Assembly: GCF_000230835.1 (NCBI RefSeq)
Contig: NZ_CM001240.1
Location: 1,558,501 to 1,622,500 of the forward strand
Length of the DNA stretch: 64,000 nucleotides
Source of the DNA: Clostridium sp. DL-VIII
Lineage (GTDB): Bacteria > Bacillota > Clostridia > Clostridiales > Clostridiaceae
Direction: 5' to 3'
Under the pieces are notes generated by a model that was given only the letters and a program-made list of their open reading frames with translations, searched no databases and was not told the DNA's origin. Of this stretch, positions 28,126 to 36,345 are shown one piece after another (within the stretch, counting starts at the first letter, position 1; each line of letters opens with the position of its first letter). The position numbers and the translations under genes are program-made.

Positions 28126-28830
28126 ATGAAAATTAACAAGTTCTTAAAAATGTTAGTTTTGAGTGCTGTCGTTGTTAGTAGTATGTCAGTCACTGCTTTA
28201 GCTGCCCCTCCGGGTTGGAATAATAATGGCGACAAAGTAGATAGTTCTGGTCATGTCACTCAAACAAGTGAAGAAGCTATTAAACAAGCAGGAAATATAA
28301 AGAATGGGCATGCTATTAATAACTTAGGAACTGAGATAATCTCATCGAGAGACCCATCTACTGGTAGGTCTTTAGAAATAAATCCAAAAACTTCAGTAGC
28401 TGCTACAAGATTGACTGATAACAATGGGAAACCTAGAACAGGTTTAATAACATGTGATAACGGAGCTTCTTGGGAAATATTTGATGAAAATGGTTTCGCA
28501 GAGGTTGATGGGTATTTATTAAAGGATGGAAGAATCTACAGAACAAGTAAGTATGGTAATATCTTAGGAGCAGATAACCAAATAAGCAATGGAAGGTATT
28601 TTGTCACAGTAGAAGATTATAAAAATACAGCCCCTTATTGTGTAACTAATAAATGGGAAAGTATGGGGAATGACAAATGGATATATTTAGGTTCTGACGG
28701 TTTATCTGTAGTTAACACTTGGATTAAGTCAGGAAATGATTGGTACTATCTAGGATCAGATTCTATGATGGTAACAAACACTTATATAGGTAACTATCAA
28801 ATAGGTGCTGATGGTAAATGGATTCAATAA
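28126..28830 (+). CDS. Secreted cell-wall-binding repeat protein, paralogue B
   Basis: A 234-residue paralogue of the preceding gene with the same signal peptide and the same C-terminal wall-binding repeats. Differences cluster at about 50-150 (for example GNIKNGHAINNLG against NDTKNGHAVNEFG), which is the probable functional face. Offset between the two genes is exactly 1198 bases, so they arose by tandem duplication of gene plus leader. Confidence 0.82.
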   Translation: MKINKFLKMLVLSAVVVSSMSVTALAAPPGWNNNGDKVDSSGHVTQTSEEAIKQAGNIKNGHAINNLGTEIISSRDPSTGRSLEINPKTSVAATRLTDNNGKPRTGLITCDNGASWEIFDENGFAEVDGYLLKDGRIYRTSKYGNILGADNQISNGRYFVTVEDYKNTAPYCVTNKWESMGNDKWIYLGSDGLSVVNTWIKSGNDWYYLGSDSMMVTNTYIGNYQIGADGKWIQ

Positions 28831-28836
28831 AAAAGT

Positions 28837-28870
28837 AAGCTGAGTATTAAAATATTCGGCTCATTTTTTA
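28837..28870 (+). terminator. Terminator after paralogue B
   Basis: GCTGAGTATT and AATATTCGGC form the same hairpin as after paralogue A, with TCATTTTTTATG following. Confidence 0.75.
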
Positions 28871-29178
28871 TGAAATGTAATATATAGTAAACCATACTGA
28901 AATAATAAAATTTGCAGTTAATTTAGTAAATTAGCAGTTTAACACGAGATGGAAAATAAAAAATAGATATGAGAAAGAGAATGTATTTGTTACTTGGATA
29001 TTGAGGGTAGAATATATTATACAAAGTTATAGGAGTACAATTAATTTAAAAGTATTAATAGAGGTTCAGGATAAGTATGAATACTATAAAGCTTTTCAAT
29101 ATAATGAAAACAGTAGAGAATTTAAAAAAGAGAGCAAGGATTAGACTAATAGAAAAGAGAAAAGTAGGGGGGATTTAA

Positions 29179-29829
29179 ATGAATCAAGAAAAAATAGTTA
29201 AAATTTTAATTGACAATATTATTAATAAAATGAGTAAAGAAGAATCTATAGAAAAAATTATTAATGATTTAAAAAAACTAGAAGGCTTAATGATTCACGA
29301 AAATAAATATAAAAAGTTGGAATTTTATTTAAGTAAAATTTTAGATTTAGATATCAAAAAAGATGATATACCGTTTAGAATTATGCTTCATAATCATACA
29401 AATCAAGCAAATGCATATGAAACAGAAACAAAAATTTTTTTGAATAGGTCAAGTAATAGTAGAAATGAAGAGTTCATGAAATTGTTGCTAGTTATAATAA
29501 TGACAATAAACAATGGTGAAATAATATTTGAAAAACCTGGAGATAAAACTATAATTCAAAAGTCTTTAAAGTCTGCATTTAAAAATTCAAAAAAAATTAT
29601 ATTTGAAGAATGTAATAATTTTTTTGATGGAGAAATCGATAGAAATATATTAACTGATGCAGATTTTTATTACAGAGTCAACAATCCAATTTGTGAGGAA
29701 TTATCAGTTAAAGAGTACAAATATATTACATATCAACAAAAAAATATTTTTAGCAACAAAAATGAATACTATATTAACAGGCAACAAGGCAGCACAATTG
29801 ATATGAAAATATTAATAGAAGTTTTATAG
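29179..29829 (+). CDS. Hypothetical protein
   Basis: A 216-residue Lys/Asn/Glu-rich soluble protein, mainly helical in the first 60 residues. No family recognised. GTAGGGGGG precedes the ATG. Upstream at 29023-29045 lies a partial copy of the leader motif seen before the two wall-binding genes (AAAGTTATAGGAGTACAATTAA), so it may share their control. Confidence 0.5.
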   Translation: MNQEKIVKILIDNIINKMSKEESIEKIINDLKKLEGLMIHENKYKKLEFYLSKILDLDIKKDDIPFRIMLHNHTNQANAYETETKIFLNRSSNSRNEEFMKLLLVIIMTINNGEIIFEKPGDKTIIQKSLKSAFKNSKKIIFEECNNFFDGEIDRNILTDADFYYRVNNPICEELSVKEYKYITYQQKNIFSNKNEYYINRQQGSTIDMKILIEVL

Positions 29830-30000
29830 TCAAAAAATATAAAGATAAAATAGACAAGCTTTTAATTAATAACAATGAAATCTTTATATAGATTAAGTGA
29901 TGATGGAGCGAACATAATTATTATAGTATAAAGAATAAATTATGTGTAGAAAATATCTCCCATCAATAAATGATAAGTTGACAATATTGTGAGTATATTA

Positions 30001-30850
30001 GGCATGCACACTTCGCTAGAATAAGTCGTTGTCCCGAGAATGTCCAAGCTAAAATATTTATGGCCATGAATTTTTATGGTCTTTTTGTGGTTATAAAGAT
30101 TTTGAGAAATGAAGGTTTATTCCTTAATTTCAGCTGGGACACTTCGGGAAACGTTATTTAGCAAAATGTACATGCCTTCTTTGTGGTAATGGGTTTTTCT
30201 GGTGCAGATTATAGAGAAGGTGTTATTATAGTTTTTGGTGTATTGTAATACTGGAGATAATGCTGCATGCCCAGATAAGAGTTTTTGTTGAAATGTGAGA
30301 ATGGGGAGAGAAAGTTAATGTTTTTATTTTCAAAGAGGATACTTTAAATGTATTTCTAAATTCCAACTCCAGAAAGAGTCAATACGTAATAGCCACGGAG
30401 CTCTGCCCCTTGCTATTACATTGACACTTTCTTAAGAGAATGTTTTAAGTGTAGTGATTGTATTAAAGGCTGCGCCTTAAATCCAATGAACAATTGAAAG
30501 TTTACTAAATAGAGAATTAGTATAAATATTATAGAGAGAACCTGTTTGGTGTATTAAATGATTTATGGAGAAGTGATGCATACGCATAGGGAAAAGGGCG
30601 CCTTGGACTTGCCCTCACCAAGATAGAGATAAGGTTTGATTGGTGAGGGCAGGTCCACAATGTACATGCTTACCTGCTAGTCCTTTTTAGTAAAGGCGTT
30701 CTTTCCGCTTAAGAAATCCAATCACTAAAAATAATAGAAATAAATATTTAAGAAGAAATTATTTTTAGTGATACGATTTCTTGCGCTTCAATAACACTCA
30801 TTACTAATAAGGACAGGCAGAAAAGCAAGCACATTGACGGCGCCCTGTGG
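30001..30850 (+). ncRNA. Candidate large structured RNA, copy 1
   Basis: About 1.2 kb without a gene but full of long helices. Three parts: (a) 30001-30280, where GGCATG (30001) can pair with CATGCC (30171) or, longer, TGCATGCC (30264); (b) 30300-30490, homologous to the reverse strand of 63125-63300; (c) 30596-30845, closed by GGGCGCC/GGCGCCC, homologous to 58253-58484 and to the reverse strand of 62042-62285, with the hairpin CTTGCCCTCACCAA/TTGGTGAGGGCAGG. No ribosome site or coding frame fits. Class not recognised; GOLLD/ROOL-type RNAs are comparison candidates only. Confidence 0.55.
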
Positions 30851-31040
30851 AATAAAAGTTTTTTTAATAGTAGTTATAATGAGAGTAGAGTAGATTAGAC
30901 AGAGTAAATTAAAATAAGAAATTGTTCTTTGAAAACTAAATAATATGTTATTTACAAAATGTGTTATAATATGTTCTGATAGTAGTTTTTGATAAAACAA
31001 GACAGATTTTTGTTTATAGTAGATAAAGGGAGTATTTTAA

Positions 31041-31175
31041 ATGGGATGTATTAATATTAAGCGAATTTGGTCAGATGAAACCATGATTGAACTTGAATTT
31101 TCAGCCAATAATGCAAATATTTATTCACAATTAAATTTCTTTGTAACTGAAAATGAATTATTAGAAATTTATTAA
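31041..31175 (+). CDS. Short protein, possible fragment of immunity-type protein
   Basis: A 44-residue frame (MGCINIKRIWSDETMIE..., ending ELLEIY) after AAAGGGAG. The pattern resembles the N-terminal half of small immunity-like proteins found in polymorphic toxin loci, then ends early; coding-like sequence does not resume clearly before the next gene. It may be a truncated gene. Confidence 0.4.
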   Translation: MGCINIKRIWSDETMIELEFSANNANIYSQLNFFVTENELLEIY

Positions 31176-31272
31176 CTGAGGATCGTGCAAGTGTTCAAGG
31201 AATAGCTTTTAGAAACTAGTGTAATAATATTATAATTTTCAAGTCGCTGGTAGTGAAAATAAGAGGTGAAAT

Positions 31273-31536
31273 ATGATGGAGTATATAAAAGCACATAAAT
31301 ATTCATCTAATCACAGAAATCAATTGTTAAGAGATAAAAAATGTGGTTGCTTTTATTGTTTAAAAATTTTTAGTCCAAAAGAAATTGTAGATTGGGTTGA
31401 GGATATTGGTGGTACAGGTATTTGTCCGTATTGTGGTACAGATTCTATAATTAGCGAAAGTTCAGGATATCAAATAACAAAAGAATTCCTAATAGAGATG
31501 AAAAACTATTGGTTTAATAAAAACAATAATGAATAA
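31273..31536 (+). CDS. Zinc-ribbon cytoplasmic protein
   Basis: An 87-residue protein with two Cys pairs, CGCFYCLKIF and GICPYCGTDSII, forming a zinc ribbon, followed by SGYQITKEFLIEMKNYWF. It matches a widespread small bacterial cytoplasmic protein family of unknown function often seen in accessory and toxin-immunity regions. AGAGGTGAA precedes the ATG. Confidence 0.65.
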   Translation: MMEYIKAHKYSSNHRNQLLRDKKCGCFYCLKIFSPKEIVDWVEDIGGTGICPYCGTDSIISESSGYQITKEFLIEMKNYWFNKNNNE

Positions 31537-31634
31537 TATATTTAATATAGTACATTATCTTAAAGAAAGTCTGATATTTACATAATAGTTATAATTTAAA
31601 AAAGATAAATTTTGATTTATAAGGAAGGTGAATC

Positions 31635-31709
31635 ATGAAAATATTTTTACGTATGCACCCAAAGAATCGTTTATCCTCTGTACAACCAAAAAATTAATTT
31701 TGTACAGAG
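31635..31709 (+). promoter_or_regulatory. Leader mini-frame with hairpin before MBL gene
   Basis: A 20-codon frame (ATG 31635, AAGGAAGGTG upstream) overlaps a perfect 11-base inverted repeat, CCTCTGTACAA/TTGTACAGAGG (31676-31709), whose right arm carries the AGAGGAG ribosome site of the next gene. Translation of the mini-frame could decide whether that site is masked, as in an attenuator. Confidence 0.45.
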
Positions 31710-31722
31710 GAGTGTATATTAA

Positions 31723-32538
31723 ATGAATAGATTAAATAAGCCAGTTATTACGAAAGAAACAATCAAAGCAATGGAGGACATGTCATTTTTTACCCATGCT
31801 ATGATTTTTGACGATTTACTAATTGTTGCACAAAAAGAAACAAATTGCTTTGTATTAAAGACAAGTGATGGGCTAATAGTAATAGATGCTATTTGGCCAG
31901 CAAAGGAAGCTTTTGATGCAATAGTAGCTGCGATTAAAGATGTAGGTTGGAATCCTTATACTATAAAAAAGCTGGTTTTAACTCATGGACATGTTGATCA
32001 TACAGGCTGTGGAAAATGGTTTGTTGAGAAATACCATGCTTACACATATCTTTCTAAAATAGATGATATTTTTTGGGAGGAACATCCTACTAAGCCTGAT
32101 AGACCAGAAACGTGGAAAGATTATAAAATTGATGTTTATGTTCAAGATGGTGATACCATAATATTGGGTGATAAAACAATATATGTTTATGGTACTCCTG
32201 GTCATACTCCAGGAGGATTAAGCTATATATTCCCTGTAAAAGATGATGGTGAAATCCACATGGCAGCATTATGGGGGGCTACAACTCCACCATGGACAAA
32301 AGATGAAGTACAACAATATCTTAAGTCCTTAGATTATTTTATTAGTGAAGCAATTAGTAAAAAAGTAGATGTGGCTTTAAGTAATCATACAGCTATAGAT
32401 AATGGTTTGGAGCGTATTATGTATTCAAAAGTAAGAATGGATTATATGCCTAATATTTATATTATTGGACAAGATGGATTTCAAAAATATTGTCAGGTGT
32501 TTAGGACATTGAGTTATGATCTGTTGGAAAGATTATAA
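31723..32538 (+). CDS. Metallo-beta-lactamase-fold hydrolase
   Basis: A 271-residue MBL-fold protein with LTHGHVDHTG (H88, H90, D92, H93), the third-His region GTPGHTPGG and a late His in LSNHTAIDNG. The layout is like subclass B3-type or related hydrolases, but no signal peptide is present, so a secreted beta-lactamase is unlikely. It is cargo in the first RNA-module block. Ribosome site AGAGGAG. Confidence 0.8.
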   Translation: MNRLNKPVITKETIKAMEDMSFFTHAMIFDDLLIVAQKETNCFVLKTSDGLIVIDAIWPAKEAFDAIVAAIKDVGWNPYTIKKLVLTHGHVDHTGCGKWFVEKYHAYTYLSKIDDIFWEEHPTKPDRPETWKDYKIDVYVQDGDTIILGDKTIYVYGTPGHTPGGLSYIFPVKDDGEIHMAALWGATTPPWTKDEVQQYLKSLDYFISEAISKKVDVALSNHTAIDNGLERIMYSKVRMDYMPNIYIIGQDGFQKYCQVFRTLSYDLLERL

Positions 32539-32671
32539 GTATAACACCAGGTCAAGAAAGTTCAATTTTGCCATATTGCTGTCACAAATCTCTTGCAATA
32601 TATAAACACAAAGTAGTTAAACATTATTTATCCCCTATTAAATAAATATTAACCAGTATTCAGAATGGTCT

Positions 32672-32702
32672 ATTCACAATAATAGATCATTCTTTTTTTA
32701 TT
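32672..32702 (+). terminator. Repeated terminator, copy 1
   Basis: AGAATGGTCTATT pairs with AATAGATCATTCT, then seven T. The same element, with the same 40-base lead-in (ACATTATTTAYCCC...), recurs at 59818-59858 after the DUF2971 pseudogene. The 290-base gap 32539-32830 holds nothing else seen. Confidence 0.8.
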
Positions 32703-32845
32703 ATAATAAAGTTAAATCAATGTATAATTTTTATATATGTAAGTAAAGCAATATGATAACTACAAAGTTGCAATTGAAAATATTAAGTTATACAATAAAA
32801 AAATAAATATTGAAGAAAAAATTAGAGTAATTGTACAGTTATAGC

Positions 32846-33946
32846 ATGTTTTATTATTGGAAGAGTTGGGGGAAGATTAGATTGAAAGGTATTTGTACAT
32901 TAGAACAATTACAAGATGAAGCTAGAGCGGATTTGGGATACAGAAATGCAAATAAGGTTCCATTTCTTAAGACTAATGTTTATAAGGTAAGAAAGAGGAT
33001 GGAAAAGAATAAGTCAGGAGGTTCAAAAGTAAAAGAATATGTATGGAATCACAATTTGAGGAAAAAAAATTTATCTTCATTAATCAGAGAGATCTATGAT
33101 TGTGAAGAGCATTGCTTTTTGTATAAAATCTTTGGAATAGAGCAAACCAAGTTAAAACTTGAAATTTCATTTGCTGGAGTAAAGTTGCCTAAAGAAGCAT
33201 ACAGTGCTTCTTTTAGTGATTATCTTGAAGTTGAAAATTTGAAATTGCTTTCTTCAGTTGAAGATTTTGAAATAGTAATACAACCCGATTCTATTGATGA
33301 GCCTGTAAATATTGCGAGAGAATGTAATATGATAGGCGATATTATTACAATAGATCATTTTGCACCTGGAATCTTTTTTAAATGTGACTTTGATTATGTA
33401 CCCAATATAGATGGTTGGACTATTATTGAGTTTTCAGAACGAACATTAGAGTGCAATGCATATGGATTACCAATAGACAATGATTATCCCATGTGGGTAG
33501 AATATTTGCTTACAAGTTATGTTATGTACAACATTGGAAATGAAAGATTGGCTTTTTTTTCTGCTTTTGCGGCACTAGACCAATATATAGAAATGCTATA
33601 TGCAAATCTAGAAACTGCGTATTATAACTTACTGCCAAGAATAGGAAATGCTGAAGTATTTGATAAATACTGTGATAAAATTGAAAGATATCAAAATATG
33701 AATAGGCGAATTATAGATGAGAAATTTAAAGATGTAATACACGAATGTGTTGTAGATTTTGAGAAATATGGTTATTTGTATAATAAGCTATATGACTATG
33801 AGAAAATGCGGAACAAAGTTGCTCATTGCGAAGAAGGGTATTCAGATGGTAATTATTTAGATTTAGTGTTTGTTATTATTGAGATTATTTATTTGACAGG
33901 GACAGGAACAGAATTAGTAGATAATATTTTTGAGATATATGAGTAA
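32846..33946 (+). CDS. Hypothetical protein with C-terminal HEPN-like motif
   Basis: About 366 residues from ATG 32846 (an in-frame TTG at 32831 is possible; neither has a good ribosome site). The N-terminal two thirds are not recognised. The C-terminus is helical and contains MRNKVAHCE, an R-x4-H motif like that of HEPN RNases and abortive-infection proteins, preceded by a helix with DYEKM. It is inserted between the repeated terminator and the repeated module, unlike in the second block, so it looks like cargo with a possible defence role. Confidence 0.5.
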   Translation: MFYYWKSWGKIRLKGICTLEQLQDEARADLGYRNANKVPFLKTNVYKVRKRMEKNKSGGSKVKEYVWNHNLRKKNLSSLIREIYDCEEHCFLYKIFGIEQTKLKLEISFAGVKLPKEAYSASFSDYLEVENLKLLSSVEDFEIVIQPDSIDEPVNIARECNMIGDIITIDHFAPGIFFKCDFDYVPNIDGWTIIEFSERTLECNAYGLPIDNDYPMWVEYLLTSYVMYNIGNERLAFFSAFAALDQYIEMLYANLETAYYNLLPRIGNAEVFDKYCDKIERYQNMNRRIIDEKFKDVIHECVVDFEKYGYLYNKLYDYEKMRNKVAHCEEGYSDGNYLDLVFVIIEIIYLTGTGTELVDNIFEIYE

Positions 33947-33947
33947 G

Positions 33948-33969
33948 AGCACCTTCGGGTGTTTTTTTA
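33948..33969 (+). terminator. Rho-independent terminator
   Basis: AGCACC TTCG GGTGTT then TTTTT, directly after the stop codon of the HEPN-like gene. Confidence 0.85.
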
Positions 33970-34253
33970 ATATCTATGGATTTTGTGTCTTTAAAACCAA
34001 TTATATCAATAGTTAAGAGGCTGTTGGCTTATAAAAATATGATTAGGAATGAGCATGCGCAGCCACTTTGTTCTCTATAGAGCTAGATAATTTATGGTAT
34101 ATGGAAGTGCCAAAAAGGAAATTTTAAACAAGCTCCATTAATAAAAATAATTTCAATAAATGGATATAGCGTTGAATAAAGAAAAGTTGGATTTTAAGAT
34201 TATAGTAATGGAACTTATCTAAAATAATGTTTTTTGGGAGAGCAATTATACCA

Positions 34254-34319
34254 ATAGAAAATAAATATTGTAAAGGGGAAATTCGCTGCGCTCACCCCTG
34301 TACAATATTTATTTTCTAT
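34254..34319. repeat. Long perfect hairpin, module copy 1
   Basis: ATAGAAAATAAATATTGTA is followed after an AGGGG/CCCCT inner stem by its exact reverse complement (19 bases). The same hairpin recurs at 60034-60097, where the inner stem differs (GGG/CCC). Flanking bases 34110-34250 and 34320-34380 are also shared with 59890-60030 and 60098-60160. No coding frame fits. Confidence 0.8.
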
Positions 34320-34409
34320 GGAGCTTAAGTATTTGCTAAAAAAACAACATAAGCTTGTCCTATAATTTTAGCAGTTAATTCTGTAGTTTGTGGAATATTA
34401 AAAGAAATA

Positions 34410-34444
34410 AAATAATCCTGGAGAGGACCTCTCCAGGATTATTT
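34410..34444 (-). terminator. Terminator of WL-motif gene pair, copy 1
   Basis: AATAATCCTGGAGAGG and CCTCTCCAGGATTATT form a 16-base perfect stem overlapping the stop codon of the minus-strand gene, followed on that strand by TTTATTTCTTTT. Confidence 0.8.
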
Positions 34445-34615
34445 TATTTCAATTTCAAGCTGCATTGGTCTTGTATCAAGATAATGTTCATATTCTATTT
34501 TATAGTATATGATTAACTTTCTTCTGCCCTCATATGGTAGTGTATTTACAAGTGAATCAAATTGAGCTTTTGATACAAAGCCTTTTTCTTTTATAAGCCA
34601 TGTTGCAAATGTCAT
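34439..34615 (-). CDS. WL-motif mini-protein (second of pair), copy 1
   Basis: A 58-residue protein beginning MTFATWLIKEKGFVSK. It shares the pattern F-x-x-W-L-x-x-K-E-(G/A)-F with its upstream neighbour and with the two genes of the second module, so the four are one family. The start at 34615 follows AAAGGATTAAATCTA; a frame extended to 34681 overlaps the previous gene. Small, helical, no membrane segment. Function unknown; size and fold hint at a YozE-like or DNA-interaction helper. Confidence 0.6.
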   Translation of the reverse strand: MTFATWLIKEKGFVSKAQFDSLVNTLPYEGRRKLIIYYKIEYEHYLDTRPMQLEIEIK

Positions 34616-34671
34616 TAGATTTAATCCTTTCATATAGAAACTTTTAGAAGGGGATAGAGATGCGTATTTCT

Positions 34672-34845
34672 CTAATCCCATTCAGTCTGTAGGTAATTTA
34701 TAAAGTATTGATATTTTTCGTGATAATATAAATCAGTTCTTTTAGATTCTTCTTTTGATAAAATAGAAAGCCATTCTTTATAGTGTCCGTAGGAATTAAA
34801 AGCTTCTTTAGTAGTAAGCCATTTTGTAAATGTGAAGTTTCTCAT
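34672..34845 (-). CDS. WL-motif mini-protein (first of pair), copy 1
   Basis: A 57-residue protein (MRNFTFTKWLTTKEAFNS..., ending QTEWD). Homologous to the first minus-strand gene of module 2 (60514-60696), with the shared ERTDLYYHEKY-like motif (RTDLYYHEKYQYF). AGAGAGGC lies upstream on the minus strand. It is first in a two-gene operon ending at the 34410 terminator and is divergent from the ribbon-helix-helix-size gene. Confidence 0.6.
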   Translation of the reverse strand: MRNFTFTKWLTTKEAFNSYGHYKEWLSILSKEESKRTDLYYHEKYQYFINYLQTEWD

Positions 34846-35007
34846 ATTTTTTCAAAGCCTCTCTTAACCTTATATTATAATTATTGCCAATTACGCGAAC
34901 AAATATTCGTATGCGTTTGTACTTATTTGTATATATTTTTTAACTATTTAAGTATAAGAAATTTGATTGTTGGCTAGAATATTTTACAGATAAGGAGTGG
35001 AATAATA

Positions 35008-35172
35008 ATGGAAAATAGAAATAGAATAAAAAAAGAAAAACCACCAACAAAGCAACTTCATGTGGAATGTGAAATCAAGTTATATGAAGACTTTGAGGCG
35101 TATTGTCATAGGAATGGAAAAGATGTTAGTAAAGCGATAAGAGGGTATATGAAACTATGTATTGGAGAATAA
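35008..35172 (+). CDS. Ribbon-helix-helix-size basic protein, copy 1
   Basis: A 54-residue protein: a Lys-rich N-terminus (KKEKPPTKQ), one beta-like strand (LHVECEIKLY), then two helices (DFEAYCHRNGKDVSKAIRG). This is the layout of CopG/Arc-type regulators. Copy 2 (60858-61022) conserves KPPTKQ, the strand and NGKDVSK. AAGGAGTGG precedes the ATG. It is divergent from the WL-motif pair and followed by a small terminator, so it may autoregulate the module. Confidence 0.6.
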   Translation: MENRNRIKKEKPPTKQLHVECEIKLYEDFEAYCHRNGKDVSKAIRGYMKLCIGE

Positions 35173-35183
35173 ATTATAAATAA

Positions 35184-35213
35184 TGAAAGTACCTGAAAAG
35201 GTGCTTTTTTTGT
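35184..35213 (+). terminator. Terminator between module genes, copy 1
   Basis: AGTACCTGAAAAGGTGCT followed by six T. Copy 2 at 61036-61061 has a different stem (GGTACC/GGTA with TTTTTT), again keeping the structure. Confidence 0.7.
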
Positions 35214-35298
35214 ACATAAATAATGTCTAAAATTTATGTAAGTGGGCATAATAAAAATATGGTAGGAGAGGAACTAAAAAGAAAAGGTGGCCATAAAA

Positions 35299-35685
35299 GT
35301 GGAAAAGAGAAAATATGAATCAAAAACATTAATAGCAGAGTACAGATATTTAAGCGAAAATAAAGAATTCAGATTTTCTGAAACAGCGTATAGACTAAAG
35401 AATGGATCAATAATTATTGAGTATAATGGTGAGCCATTAAGTCTTTATGGATTGAAATTAAGTTATAACAAGAATATAGCAAGAAAAGGAATATTCAGTG
35501 TTACAAGTGATGATTATGAATTTTGGAAGTCATTTAGAGGCAAAATTGAGGGTAACAGTTTTGTAGATTATGAAGCTGAAAGAAATGAAGATATAGAAAA
35601 AGCCAGGGAAGAATATTATAAACAAGTAAATGCAGAACATGAAAATATATTAGAAAGTTTATCATGCGAGGAGCTGTCATACTAA
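35299..35685 (+). CDS. 128-residue conserved module protein, copy 1
   Basis: Starts at GTG 35299 (VEKRKYESKTLIAEY), 8 bases after AGGTGG; an upstream in-frame GTG at 35287 overlaps that site. Mixed beta-rich N-terminal half (about 1-75) and a charged helical C-terminus. Strongly similar to 61144-61530 (identical opening KRKYESKTLIAEY, YGLKLS, RKGI). Family not recognised. The gene is followed by AGGGG/CCCCT, which is GGGGC/GCCCC in copy 2. Confidence 0.65.
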   Translation: MEKRKYESKTLIAEYRYLSENKEFRFSETAYRLKNGSIIIEYNGEPLSLYGLKLSYNKNIARKGIFSVTSDDYEFWKSFRGKIEGNSFVDYEAERNEDIEKAREEYYKQVNAEHENILESLSCEELSY

Positions 35686-35692
35686 ATACATA

Positions 35693-35708
35693 AGGGGAGA
35701 AATCCCCT
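35693..35708 (+). terminator. Short hairpin after module protein, copy 1
   Basis: AGGGG (35693-35697) and CCCCT (35704-35708). The rest of 35709-36010 has no gene that I can support. Confidence 0.5.
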
Positions 35709-36028
35709 ATATATAAAGAGATAATAAGGACAAGCACTTAGCACTAGGAACCTATGATTAAAGAAAATAATATAAGCTATATTCTTAAAGGTTCAACCGA
35801 TAAATTAAAAACAGCATGTCCAATCAAGCGGTATAATATCAATTTTTTAGAATTTAAGAATATTAGAACCTAGGAATATAAGAATTTGCTTGTAAAATGC
35901 GGGATAAGAGATTAGGCATACAAATTTAATCATGATTTTAATGTTATGTTACAGTATAAAACATATATCAATAATAGCAGCCGCTAAATTCTAAAGCTGT
36001 AAATAAATTATTGGAGTGTGTTGTAAAA

Positions 36029-36271
36029 ATGATTAGAAATGAAATTAAACTTAATTCAGAAGAAGTAGAGTGCTTTGATAAAAAGCAGATTGCTTTAGCA
36101 ATTAGAAATTCTACTTTTAATGATGAACTTCAATGTTCTTTAATTACGGAAGGGATACTTAATAAATGTGAAGGATGTTCTCTAAAATATATTTGTGATG
36201 GAATAGATCAAGTTGTTGATAATTATGTGGAGAAAACTACAGAGGTTGTGAATAATTTTAATTTTGAGTAG
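36029..36271 (+). CDS. Hypothetical protein with Cys motif
   Basis: An 80-residue protein with CEGCSLKYICDGIDQ near the middle, which could bind a metal or FeS-like centre. GGAG lies 12 bases before the ATG; a TTG-started frame at 36011 begins inside that site. Unrecognised. Ends at a shared terminator with the sigma factor gene. Confidence 0.5.
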   Translation: MIRNEIKLNSEEVECFDKKQIALAIRNSTFNDELQCSLITEGILNKCEGCSLKYICDGIDQVVDNYVEKTTEVVNNFNFE

Positions 36272-36301
36272 GTAAATGAAATATTGTATTATAAATAAAG
36301 A

Positions 36302-36331
36302 TAACAGCTCCAATGATTAAGCTTAGAGCTG
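36302..36331. terminator. Terminator between convergent genes
   Basis: AACAGCTC (36302-36309 region) pairs with GAGCTGTT ending at about 36331; it serves the Cys-motif gene and the sigma factor gene. Confidence 0.7.
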
Positions 36332-36345
36332 TTAGACTTTTAAGC

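Noticed and set aside
30880..31010. tRNA or rRNA-like signal after RNA copy 1
   Set aside because: CTTTGAAAACTAAATA resembles rRNA-leader antiterminator text, but no tRNA or rRNA structure is present.
34783..34977. 64-residue plus-strand frame across the WL-motif gene
   Set aside because: Antisense to the conserved minus-strand gene; not present in the second module copy.
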